DNA of 31,547 bases from Priapulus caudatus (taxonomy: Eukaryota > Priapulida > Priapulimorpha > Priapulimorphida > Priapulidae): the NCBI RefSeq assembly GCF_000485595.1, contig NW_014578214.1, positions 65,116 through 96,662 on the forward strand, written 5' to 3'. The notes below the pieces were generated by a model. That model worked only from the letters and a program-made list of their open reading frames with translations. It was not told the DNA's origin and did not search any database. A program made the position numbers and the translations under genes. Shown here in pieces: positions 1 through 10,258 of the stretch (position 1 is the first letter of the stretch; each line of letters begins with the position of its first letter).

Positions 1-520
1 TTCGACGCTTATCGGGTTTGACTGTAGGTTCAGACACTGACATGCGTAGTGCAATGCTAAAATCTACCCTAATTGTGTGCCTAATAAAAAAAATAATCAG
101 AAACGCCGTGTGATATGTTTTGGGGCCAGTCCTTATTCATTTCACCATACCCAGAAATGAGCAATAATCCGTCTGAACCGCCCTGACTATAGGCCATTTC
201 CCCTTTTTGGCCAAAATGCCGTGGCCGTGGCCTCGAAAGTAGGTCGAACTGCATGCTCGCAAAATAGGAGTTCTTCCCATAGGAGTAACAACTATATATG
301 CGCAATTTGACACATTGGTCAGAACGGTCCTGAGCCTTATCGTTGACCGTAGCTCAAATGTTGACGGATGGACCAGACGTACGACAGACGACACCGCCAT
401 GGCCATAGCTCATCTTGACGATGTCAAGGCGCGCTAAAAAATGGAGAGGAGATGAAGATAATAGATTTGATAGAGAGCAGGAAGGCGAGGGAGAGAAGGC
501 GGAGGAAGGAGGGAGGCAGG
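1..520 (-). repeat. Degraded dispersed repeat, no gene
   Basis: The minus strand reads CATGGCGGTGTCGTCTGTCG, then GTACGTCTGGTCCATCCGTC and onwards through a low-copy-looking, non-coding sequence. This style of GTCTGTCGTCCGTC segment is common in dispersed repeats of marine invertebrates (inference). I see no intact ORF with protein-like content. Confidence 0.3.
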
Positions 521-527
521 AAGACGG

Positions 528-755
528 AATTACACACACACACACATGCATCGCCACACATACATCATCGCACACGCACAAGTTCCAATGCCCCGTTAGG
601 TGGGCAGAATTCTGTGTATATTGGCCGTATCAACGCTAAAATATCTTCTAGGCTGCAGGGCACTTCCCCACGCGGCTAGCAGTGGACGTAGAACTGGCGG
701 TGAACTGGAAAAGTGTTTGATCCGTGACCGCACACTCACAGGCACACGCACACGC

Positions 756-801
<46 letters not shown>

Positions 802-828
802 GCATGCACACACGCACGAACGCACGAA

Positions 829-860
<32 letters not shown>

Positions 861-918
861 GATCGAGAGAGAGTGAGAGAGAGAGAAAGAGAGAGGAGAG
901 AGAAACAGACAGAAAGAA

Positions 919-965
<47 letters not shown>

Positions 966-966
966 G
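528..966. repeat. Compound microsatellite: (AC)n, (ACGC)n, (GAGA)n, (ACAG)n
   Basis: A series of simple tracts: short AC runs at 531-546, AC/ACGC at 736-860, GA-rich at 861-905 and ACAG at 905-965. Translations of either strand are low-complexity Thr-His or Cys-Val-Arg artefacts, not genes. Confidence 0.9.
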
Positions 967-3118
967 AGAGGGGGAGAGATAGAGATAAACAGGCAGACAG
1001 GTAAGCTGATAGAATGAACAAGGGTAGTAGGAAGGTATTTGTTTACCCAGGGTTCTGAGGGAAGCTGGTGGAAATCTTGCTGCCCATGCCCCGTCTCATT
1101 CTCGAATCGGACGACTTCATCATCGCACAGTGATCGCCACTGCTCTTCACAAGACTGTCATTGTCTGCAACAGTTACAAAACACACAAAATACACATGTT
1201 ATCCATTGTTCATTCTACTGTTCAAGAAAAAAAAGTTATATAGTAAAATCAGTACTTTTGAGTTAAACAGAAAATACCTACTTTCATGGCTATAAGATAT
1301 ACGATAAACACCCACTTGCTCACAATGCATGCAATTCATAAAAATTTAATACTGAATTAAATAGCAGATAAACAATCAAGCAGCCTACTTTTAATGTTCA
1401 CAGCAGATTTTACGATCCTGTCCACTATAGATATTCTACAACCACTGCTGTTACTACTACTACTACTACTATTACTAATTACTAATATATATATTAATAA
1501 CGTGCTTCATCTTAACTTAGTTAGATAGAGTAACTCATGCACCAAAGGTTCATTAAGAAAATACTATAAAGAAATTCACGGACACGATAAAAATGTTTGA
1601 TTCAAATGTGTCGACGTATGACATTTCACCATGCTTGCTTACAGAGCTTGTAAAACACGAAACCGCGTTTTGGCTAAGTAACTGTACACATAAATGATAT
1701 ATATCACTCTGTAAGTTGCACACAGAAGTTTTCCACCAGTGTAATACGGTGATTAACCGAATCCGCGGACACGACATCCGACACATATTAAGCTTAAAAA
1801 AATACGCACTCCAGACGTTTTAAATGCAAAGTATAAAATAATTTGGCTTGATTTTCACAAGCACGTCAAATCGCAGAAATTTGCAAACGGTACACCAAAA
1901 ACGACGAGACGAAGGGATCACCCACGGCGCTTTTTAACGCTAGGTAGCTTTACTCCACCGGCAAACATGATACACTCTAAATCGTCCACATGCTGTAACT
2001 ACCAGCCATGTCTTCTTCGTCCTCTGTCTAAACACACGACACGCAAATCCAGAAATCCACGAACTGCCGTCGACTCTACACAACACCAGCTCTCGCCATC
2101 ATTGACCACGCTGTGCGGGAACGGAGCCCAAGTGCAACCAACTTCTGCCACCACTAAGCTACAAGTGACCAACGCATACCGGTGAATCCCACCGAAATTA
2201 TTAGGAGCCAGCCATTCTTCCATGGTTACTCGCCCTATAGCTTACATATATGCTACACCCACTAATTCACCTGCTTCGCGAACTAATGATACATTACGAG
2301 TACATTACTGACAGTAATACACTTCTGAATAATGCAGGAAATGGCAAGCACGCTGACACGGCACCTGGAAATTAATAAGAACTTATTAATTAAGTGCATT
2401 ACTGACGTGGATGTAACCAGATGTTGCGATCAATAATTTTGGCAACAACATGTACTGCCGGAGCAGGCAATATGGTAGATGTTTTCTGGTCATGCGCGCG
2501 TTCACGGTTTGTGCAGTTTGTTAGCTAAAACCTTGCTTGTGTGTGTTCCTCTTGCACCCTCAATGACACGAGGACGTAACAATGTCATTTAGTAACACAA
2601 AGAGTGCATGCATACATGCCAGAGTAGAACTCTTTCTAATAACATATATATATATCTCAACGTAATATGTGTATGCGTAGGTACAGCAAATACGTCACGA
2701 GATGGAAATTAAATAAATATAGACATATTTCGCTCTCATTAGGCTTCCCAGGATTTCAATATTGTTGTCACCCTCTCAACATATCAGGAGTGTATAATAT
2801 AGAACCCCTGAACATATCTCCCACTGTTCATGCTATAGGGGGTCTGATCGGAATTTGCAAAGCCCTTGCTAATAATCCCACGCGACCACCGCGCGCTATC
2901 TTCCTGATCTTCTGCTAAGAAATAAAGTCGTTTGCACACACTGTGTGAGTCTTAATTGGAAGATATTGACACGATGCATTGTTTGATACAATATGCAAAT
3001 TCATACAAATTACACACACAGGTGATCGAAACAACTTCCTACTTGGCTGCATAAGAGAACAGATACATACTGAAAAGGAGGTCTGTGTTGGTACCATAGA
3101 AATAATATACTAGTTAGA
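966..3118. other. Intergenic region with faint minus-strand exon-like signals
   Basis: Mostly AT-rich unique-looking sequence. There are two weak minus-strand exon candidates, 1047-1164 and about 1922-1969 (see findings), plus a short half-copy of a dispersed element at about 2240-2268. The open stretches near 2000-2220 and 2667-2915 have no recognisable protein content. I see no gene I can support. Confidence 0.4.
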
Positions 3119-3126
3119 CTCTATAT

Positions 3127-3295
3127 CAGTGGTTCTTAACCTTTTTTGAGTCATGGACCGCTTTGAGAACCTGGTAAAAGCTACGGACCCCTCCCCAGAA
3201 TAATGCACATGAGCGCTCCACATAAACACAAAATTTTGTACGCGCCTCGTTCACGGACCCCCTGAAGCCCGTGGACCACGGGTTAAAAACCCTTG
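3127..3295. mobile_element. Short hAT-like MITE with 8-bp target duplication
   Basis: Begins CAGTGGTTCTTAACC and ends GGGTTAAAAACCCTTG, near-inverted copies of each other; the CAGNGGTTCTNAACC end is typical of hAT elements. A perfect 8-bp direct repeat CTCTATAT flanks it at 3119-3126 and 3296-3303. At 169 bp it has no coding capacity. Confidence 0.88.
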
Positions 3296-3303
3296 CTCTA
3301 TAT

Positions 3304-3730
3304 ATTGTGTCTCTATATATTTCTATGGTTGGCACGCAGCGGTTTTGGGTTCCCCTATAACCCAACAACACGGCTTTGAGACCAATGAAACGTCAATACA
3401 CGAGCATGCAATACTACATGACTGTTTCTTGGGGCTAATAAGCCCCGCCCAGTGCTGTCACGGAACTTGTCGATGCAATGTTAGCGGCGAATGACCGGCT
3501 AATGAATGTTTCAAGTAATGGTAATCTCATAAAGTTCTTATGTGCTCGCGAGGTGTCGAAAGACCATTTAGCATACATGTACTGTACAACCACTAGCAGT
3601 ACATGTGTACAGACACAATGTTGATTTATCACTCGCGTGCACCATACGAATATACACGCGCTATATGTAGACTATAGCATAATATAACGCGGAGTGTATA
3701 ATATAAACTACTAGTATATATACCCCCTCC
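3304..3730. other. Intergenic, no gene seen
   Basis: AT-rich unique-looking sequence between the hAT-like MITE and a microsatellite. The open frame on the minus strand at 3435-3632 has no recognisable domain or splice context. Confidence 0.4.
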
Positions 3731-3735
3731 CCCCA

Positions 3736-3827
3736 CACACACACACACCCACGCGCGCGCACACACACACCCACACAGAAACACACACGCACGCACGCAA
3801 ACGCACGCACGCTCGCGCGCACACGCA

Positions 3828-3884
<57 letters not shown>
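3736..3884. repeat. (AC)n/(ACGC)n compound microsatellite
   Basis: AC repeats interspersed with ACGC and GCGC steps, then an uninterrupted (AC)n of about 34 bp at 3847-3882. Alternating purine-pyrimidine, hence a potential Z-DNA former. Confidence 0.92.
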
Positions 3885-3887
<3 letters not shown>

Positions 3888-4924
3888 CTGCAGATAGTTG
3901 CAAACTTTCTAAGCTACATCCTCTCTCCTCATTTTTTTAAATAACGAAGAAATAAATATCAAACCTCACACCAGAGATTGAAAAGTTCACGTGACCAATA
4001 CTTTTCATAGATTGACATTACATTTCATGTTCCTTTCTGCAAAGTCACGGGAACTATATGACACACTGACGAAAAACTAATGGTTGTTGTAATGGATTAG
4101 TCAAACCATGTACTGAAAAAAACAAATGATAATGAACTGTCCCTTTACCTACTGAACTTTGGCCTTTGGCATCCACGTTTGACACGTTTGAACTTTGGCT
4201 CACTCGCTCCATTATAACCTTATATTCAAAATCCAATGGAATCAGTAGAACACAAGCACTGGCACATTGTTGCAAAATTTCCTCTCAAATTACGACTACA
4301 GGAGGGGGTTTAGACATGCCTCAAATGAGGGGTTAACACGATGAATCACTCCCACTCAAGCAAAGTATTGATTATGCCACATGGGAGTGAAATGCAATTA
4401 AGGTGAAGATGTGTCTGAAGTCATAGTTATCCGTTTTTTGCTAGTTAGCTTGAAGGACAGTCCTTAGGCTTAACTAGCACAGCCACAATATCATTTTCAC
4501 CCTTTTTTTCTCATATATAGTAAATTGTTTTTGATGTTTGAAATATTTATTACTTTCTGACATTATTCCAACAATTTGCCAATCACACAATTACATTAGT
4601 CATTTCGAACACAAATTTGCTTGTGAATTACTATGACAAGCATTCCGAAAAAAGGAATGACACTTTTTAAGAGGTTATAATGACCCTTACAGTACACGCA
4701 GGTATTATCAACAGACAGCAATGAAGCTATGGTGCACGTGGATCATATCGCAGATGAGAAATCTGTAAATGTAGATCTATGTTTCTCTGCACTGTAAGAT
4801 AGATATCTGTTACTCTTTTTCTTTATATGTATATGTCCTATAAAACCACAGCAGGGTGTTGTTCTGCAGGTTCAAGGTTCAAGGGTGAAGAGAACCATTT
4901 CCCATTAAAATTTCAATTTTGAGA
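3885..4924. other. Intergenic, no gene; one 39-bp palindrome
   Basis: AT-rich sequence without supported genes. At 4440-4478 there is a near-perfect palindrome (GCTAGTTAGCTTGAAGGAC and its complement), able to form a hairpin. Confidence 0.4.
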
Positions 4925-4962
4925 AACACACACACGGCTACACACGCATACATGCACGGACG

Positions 4963-4999
<37 letters not shown>

Positions 5000-5073
5000 G
5001 CACGCACGCACGCACGCACGCACACACAACACACACAGTGACAGGAACACACACACCCGCACACACAGGAACA

Positions 5074-5122
<49 letters not shown>
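4925..5122. repeat. (AC)n/(ACGC)n compound microsatellite
   Basis: Two (ACGC)n blocks (about 4993-5022 and 5074-5110) separated by AC-rich sequence, with AC tracts on both sides. Same architecture as the loci at 736-860 and 3736-3884. Confidence 0.92.
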
Positions 5123-5379
5123 TTGCGTAGACAGGTCCTCAGTTGTGGGGGTGGATGATTTCACTGTTACTTCCATCGCAAAGTATACGAAGAGTGGGTG
5201 TGCGGTACAGGGGGCGGAGCCCCCGGTCCAAGCTCTTGGATTTTAGCAATTTAGAACCTTCAAGATGGCCGTTTTTAAGGGAATTGGAAAAAATTTAAAT
5301 TGTAAGTGAAACACTTGAATTCTATGTTTATTTTTTTTTTTATCCCAACACACAACCCCCCCCCCCCCACACACACAAC

Positions 5380-5882
5380 CAGTGGCGGATCCAGAAGTGA
5401 ATTCTAGGGGGGGCGAATCATGCGAGTTCAAAAGCACGAAGCGCCCGAGGGGGGAGGGTGTTGGAGGGGGTGTCCCCCTCCCACTCTGTGGAATTGTTAA
5501 AAAAGTTGCAATCTAAAAGCAATCAATTTTGGACATCTTTCAGGGGATTTTTCCTCCTTCAGGGGGGTGTCCCCCTCCTGTTTAGGGGGGAGGGGTCCGG
5601 GAGACCTCCCTCAGAAATTTTGTTGAAAATTACACCTTTTAGATGCAATTTCCTGCACTCTGAGCAGCATTATTAACAATCTTCATCACGGTGACAATAA
5701 TATCACTGTTGAGTTGAGTATTTTTATCTTTGGGGACACCAAGACTAAAATACTTACTACTAATCTGTGCTATGTACATGTCCTCACTGGGTTACCAATG
5801 CAGACTTACCTAGGCTAAAATACCCTTGCCATGAAAATTCTAGGGGGGCGACCGCCCCCTGTGCCCCCTGGATCCGCCACTG
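5380..5882. mobile_element. MITE with CAGTGGCGGATCCAG ends
   Basis: The left end CAGTGGCGGATCCAG and right end CTGGATCCGCCACTG are exact 15-bp inverted repeats. Just inside both ends is a TTCTAGGGGGG motif. The interior holds repeated GGGTGTCCCCCTCC palindromes. Elements with this GTGGCGGATCC end are widespread in invertebrate genomes (recollection). No clear target duplication is visible. No transposase is encoded. Confidence 0.82.
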
Positions 5883-6560
5883 ACATTGACAACTACAGCA
5901 CTGGAATCATCTCCCCCTGAAATTTTGATAAAACGTATATTTTACTGAGAACGCTAAAACTGTACAAAACAAGTGCCGCAGAGCGACAGCGCTCATCTAA
6001 CGTCTACTGCGGTGACTCTGTGGTGGAGTGGTGGATTCTAGTAAACCTATTAGTCCCAAATGTGTTCACATACACGCCGAAACAGTGGAATGCACAGGGA
6101 TGGTATCAGGAACCTTCTCAAAGGAATGTTCGTTGGGATCATTATGAAAGTTGCCACGAGATGGCGCGTACGTTTAAGTGTCTTCAGATTAAAGATGGAA
6201 GCTCCCATCGTACGTAGTAGCAACAACTATTGCAAGACAGAATAGGTAAGCACTCATCCATATTACCTACGCAAGCCTACAGGCTGCAATAGAGAGCTGC
6301 CACCTGTAACCAATTAACGCAGGCAAAAACTACACAGTACCACCAACACATGCACTGGCAGTAGGCCACTGGCAGTGGCATACGTTACATGTAACATACT
6401 GACAGTACAGAATGCCATAGAAATTATACGATTTAAGGAGCATAAACCTTCTTTACCCAATTTAGCTTTTGAATTTCACTGTGACATGTAGCCTCATACA
6501 TCCAGGCATGTATAGATTCTACTAGCAAACCGGCAGTCAATTCTTTCTAACACAGTAACA
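5883..6560. other. Intergenic; contains one copy of a short dispersed motif
   Basis: Contains the segment ACAAGTGCCGCAGAGCGACA (about 5969-5988) followed by GCGCTCATCTAACGTCTACT, repeated at about 7240. Otherwise I see nothing I can support; an open frame at 6020-6245 has no recognisable content. Confidence 0.4.
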
Positions 6561-6564
6561 GTTA

Positions 6565-7098
6565 ACAAATCCATGTTTAAATCCCTCCTCTTGAGGGTCA
6601 AAAGGTTATCTGACACTTACTCTTCGCATGTCAGCAGAAAGTAGATTTCATGGTCCTTTCAATAATGCCATAAAAATGCTAGGTCACCGCTGAAACAAAA
6701 AAGTTTTTCAATCGCTCCGTCAGACCATGTCCTCAGAAATGTCTAAAATCTGCCCTGTGCCCTTGACCTTGACCTGTGACCTCCAATTCGGCACAGTGAT
6801 GGCTTTTCCTCCATGATGCTATACACCAACTATCACAAGCCTAGTCGAGCCGTTAGATTTGTGCCGCAATTCTGCATTTCCTCCCTATACCTTAAGTTAA
6901 GGAGTGAATGTTCCCCTTCTTTTACACCTCTTGACCTTTGACCTTTGACCCCCAGCTTCGACATCCCAACTCGTTTGACGATCCCCCCAATGTGCCGAAT
7001 ATCGTGACCGTACGTCGAGCGGTTAAGATTTGTGCCCAACTGTTGACAGACGGACGGACGGACAGACGGACGGACGGACGGACGGACGGACGGACGAT
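6565..7098 (+). repeat. Dispersed repeat family 1, copy A (AGGTCA-rich)
   Basis: Shares colinear blocks with 7461-7898, 8303-8551 plus 9220-9300, and the complement of 20588-21000. Shared landmarks are AATCCATGTTTAA, TTTCATGGTCCTTTCAATAA, a TGACCT cluster, TTTGTGCCGCAATTC, CTATACCTTAAG and a second TGACCT cluster. This copy ends in a (GACG)n run at 7048-7096. No coding capacity. Confidence 0.9.
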
Positions 7099-7237
7099 CA
7101 TGCGATTCTACAAGCTGCATCTGACTATGTCAGATGAGCTAAAAAGTATGAGAAAAACAACCAAGTGCATATTTTCACCCCTTAAACAAAATTGGGAATA
7201 TACGTCCGGTCGGGTCTCAGCACCCCCATCCCCCCTC

Positions 7238-7440
7238 CAAACAAGTGCCGCAGAGCGACAGCGCTCAACTGACGTGTACTGTAGTGAGTACGTGTAAGTG
7301 CGTGTACGTGTTTAATTACTTCGCTATATTAACGTTAGATCATGGATATGCGTCAAGCGCGAGCGTAGTGGTGGTGGCGGGGGAGGGTGGGGGTAGGGTG
7401 GGAGGGGGAGTGGCGCGGTGGAGGGGGCTCTAATAGCAAA
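7238..7440. repeat. Second short dispersed motif and a G-rich run
   Basis: 7238-7285 repeats the 5966-6012 sequence ACAAGTGCCGCAGAGCGACA with few changes. 7365-7430 is a G-rich strand with at least six GGG runs (GGGGG, GGG, GGGGG, GGG, GGG, GGGGG), a G-quadruplex candidate. Confidence 0.65.
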
Positions 7441-7460
7441 AGCAGTTCAGTCCTTTGTTA

Positions 7461-7898
7461 ACATTCAATAAATCCATGTTTAACCCTCCTCTTGAGGGTC
7501 AAAAGGTTATCAGACCCGTACTCTTCGCACGTCAGCGGAAAGTAGATTTCATGGTCCTTTCAATAAAGTGATAAAAATGGTAGGTCAGCGCTGAAAACAA
7601 AAAGTTTTGCACTCCGGTACATTAGACCATGTCTTCAGAAAATGTCTGATATCTGACCTTTCCCCACTGCCCTTTGACCTGTGACCTCCAATTTCGCACT
7701 GGTGATGGGTTTCCTCCCCATCACACTCTACACCGAATATTAAGAGTGTAGGTCAAGCCGTTGAGATATGTGCCGCAATTCCGTATTTCTCCTATACCTT
7801 AAGACTAAGTTAAGGGGGAAATATTCCCCCCCATTGACACATCTCGACCTTTGACCTTGCCCCCCAAATTCGACATCCTGAGTCCAATATCCAACTCT
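7461..7898 (+). repeat. Dispersed repeat family 1, copy B
   Basis: Colinear with copy A from AATCCATGTTTAA through TTCGACATCC. It has an 'ACTAAG' insertion after CTATACCTTAAG relative to copy A and lacks the GACG tail. It keeps TGACCT half-sites near 7672-7690 and 7850. Confidence 0.9.
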
Positions 7899-8302
7899 CA
7901 ATAGGTCTATTCTAATTTTGAATAAAGCAGGGATTTAACTTTCATGAGCAGTGATAAGACGCGATTTGGGAAAAAAATCGTATATGGGGAATGCGTCCAA
8001 ATTAACCGTCTGAGTTTCAGTAAAATAATGTCATTCTTGGAACGATTACAGACAATTTACAGTAGATGTATGTCCTTTCCATTTGTGTAATAATAGATTA
8101 GGAGAGTATGAATAGCGATGACGGATTTGTAGATAAATGTTCAGTATTTATTGTCTGTAGAATATGAATTTTTTCCCCATTTTCCTCTTGAAAGTAGGGA
8201 GGGATGATTGTACATGCCATCCCCCACCTCAATAAGGGGGGATATAATCCCCCCATCTATCTATGCCCTGCCGGTGCACACACACACACACACGCATCAC
8301 AT
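7899..8302. other. Intergenic, no gene seen
   Basis: Unique-looking spacer between repeat copies B and C. It contains a small hairpin (GGGGGGATATAATCCCCCC at about 8235-8255) and a short (AC)n at 8277-8292. Confidence 0.4.
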
Positions 8303-8551
8303 TTCATGGTCCTTTCAATAAAGCCAAAAAATGGTAGGTCACCGCTAAAAAAAAAAGTTTTTCATCGCTCCGTCAGACCATGTCCTCAGAAAATGTCTAA
8401 AATCTGCCTGTGCCCCATTGACCTTTGACCTGTGACCTCCCATTTCGGCACAGTGATGGCTTTTCCTACCATGATGCTATACACCGACTATCACGAGCCT
8501 AGGTCAAGCCGTTTAGATTTGTGCCGCAATTCTGCATTTCCTCACTATACC
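8303..8551 (+). repeat. Dispersed repeat family 1, copy C, left part
   Basis: Starts inside the family at TTTCATGGTCCTTTC (5' part missing) and runs to CTATACC, where it is interrupted by an element flanked by TTAA; the right part resumes at 9220. Confidence 0.9.
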
Positions 8552-8555
8552 TTAA

Positions 8556-9219
8556 AGCGATCATTGCGAGTTGTTTTCAGCGTTTTGTAGTGTTTATTCT
8601 CACTCTCATGATGCCTACGTGTTGCTTGAGTAACAGTAATTGTTTGAAATGACAATAAAATGTCTTAGAACCACATGCAAAGACAAAATCATGCACGATT
8701 ACAATTTGCGTTCTCTTGTTGATTTTCGCTGTCATGTCTCGCACTTTCTCGCGTACCGCGAGACGTCAACAAGGGTACAGTAATGCAAAAATCGCACCGG
8801 AGATATTTTTGGTCAGATGTAAACACAGAGGTGCATTAGTAGCGTAACACAAACAAGAGTGTAAGTTGTAACCTCATTAAATATTAGTCTTCAAAAGTCC
8901 TAGGGACTATAACGAAGACGCGAGAAAAAAGTGGATCAAATCCGTTGCGTACCGCCAGCGAGAATACTTATCACACACAAATAGATGCCCCTTTGTTTTA
9001 ATTATGTTCGCTTGTTTGAGACGCCATTTGTGATTTTTGAAAGTCCTGACTCGAAAAATGTATTGCTGGTATGATGTGGTCAAATCAATTTTTCTATGCT
9101 ATAACTGCATAAAATATTGGTGTTTGAATGTTGGTGTAATCAGTGATATTTTCGCTGTCAGGTGAGACTATATTCAGCTATATTTAGTTTTTCTGAGCAA
9201 AATTCTCGCAATGATCGTT
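8556..9219. mobile_element. TTAA-flanked TIR element (piggyBac-like MITE) inserted in repeat copy C
   Basis: Left end AGCGATCATTGCGAG and right end CTCGCAATGATCGTT are inverted copies (14 of 15). TTAA sits immediately outside both ends (8552-8555, 9220-9223). Copies A, B and D of the host repeat show the uninterrupted site CTATACCTTAAG, so this is a real insertion at TTAA, the piggyBac hallmark. Its 664 bp hold no transposase ORF. Confidence 0.87.
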
Positions 9220-9300
9220 TTAAGTTAAGAAGGGATGTTCCCCTTCTTTTACACCTCTTGACCTTTGACCACCAGCTTCCAACATCCAACTCGTTCCCCA
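9220..9300 (+). repeat. Dispersed repeat family 1, copy C, right part
   Basis: Resumes with TTAAGTTAAGAAGGGATGTT, then CCCCTTCTTTTACACCTC, a TGACCT pair and CATCCAACTCGTT, as in copy A 6892-6974. Confidence 0.88.
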
Positions 9301-9344
9301 AGCTAAAAATGTATCCTTGATCCAAAATGGCCATAACAATTCAA

Positions 9345-9645
9345 ACAATACTAGGCGTACATCAATACGTATTAATAAATAGACTAATACAATAATAAAC
9401 ACAATAATATTAACACAATTATAATTAAACACAATAATAACACAATAGACTAAGAATATAACTATAGTTATAGTTAGTAAGTTAATATAACTTAGTTATA
9501 GTCTATAGATACATTATATTAGTATATTTATTTAAATTATACTTATATAGTTATAGATATATTATAACACCATAATTATACAAACACATAAATTATATGT
9601 CATAATAATGACTCTGATATAACAGTATTAACACTATTCACTAAG
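9345..9645 (+). repeat. AT-rich dispersed repeat, copy 1 (left part)
   Basis: Shares long blocks with 11815-12066: ACACAATAGACTAAGAATAT, ATTAGTATATTTATT, TTATACTTATATAGTTATAG, AACACATAAATTAT and ACACTATTCACTAAG. It is interrupted at CACTAAG by the TIR element that follows and resumes at 10209. Confidence 0.82.
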
Positions 9646-10208
9646 TAAGTATGTTCTGGACCCGGTTCCACAGTCGTGGATTAACTTTAACCCTGAGTTA
9701 AGGCTAACTCTGAGTTAAACTCACTAACTCTGAGTTAGTAAACTCCGAGTTAAATTTGGGATTGTGCGCCCATTTACCCCTTTTAAATCATATGCTATTT
9801 ACGAATCTCCATTCGCTGGATTTCCCCCCGAGCTCCGCCCACTTTAAAAATAGTGCTAGCATTGTGGCAGTGGTATCCTGAGTGAGCGAAGGGGCACTGC
9901 ATGCAGTTTGCCCTAGAGCTAAACTAGTCTAAAGGATTATACCGAAGACTATCTATAACTAAATCGAATGTAACTTGATTTTTAACCCCGAGTTAAGAGT
10001 TTAATCTGGGTTCATACCAGAGTTAAATTTTAACTCAGAGTTAGGCATATTAAACTCAGAGTCAAAGTTAATCCACGACTGTGGAACGCAATTTAACTCT
10101 GAGTTAACTTTTAACTCAGAGTTAAGGAATTTAACTCAGAGTTAAGAGTTAATCCACGTCTGTGGTACCGGGTCCAGGAGGCTATCAATATTATTGATAG
10201 ACTCCTGG
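9646..10208. mobile_element. TIR element with internal GAGTTAA repeats, inserted in the AT-rich repeat
   Basis: Core ends CTGGACCCGGTTCCACAGTC (9656) and the complement of CTGGACCCGGTACCACAGAC (ending 10177) are inverted repeats of about 45 bp. Inside each arm TAACTCNGAGTTAA palindromes recur. The copy at 11815-12066 gives the empty site CACTAAGTTCAC, so the inserted DNA is bounded by TAAG on both sides. It includes an extra 34-bp palindrome (CCAGGAGGCTATCAATA and complement) at the right edge. No ORF. Confidence 0.8.
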
Positions 10209-10258
10209 TAAGTTCACTTACAGTAACAGTAACACTAGGCTATTAACAATAACATTAA

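Noticed and set aside
596-1021. Long open frames over the simple repeats (Cys/Val/Arg- or Thr/His-rich)
   Set aside because: They are translations of AC, ACGC, GAGA and ACAG microsatellites.
2667-2918. 83-codon plus-strand frame
   Set aside because: No recognisable family, no codon or splice support.
3126-3371. Minus-strand 81-codon frame
   Set aside because: Covers the hAT-like MITE; no domain.
4830-4872. CTGCAG|GTTCAAG as another possible first-exon donor
   Set aside because: No in-frame ATG upstream.
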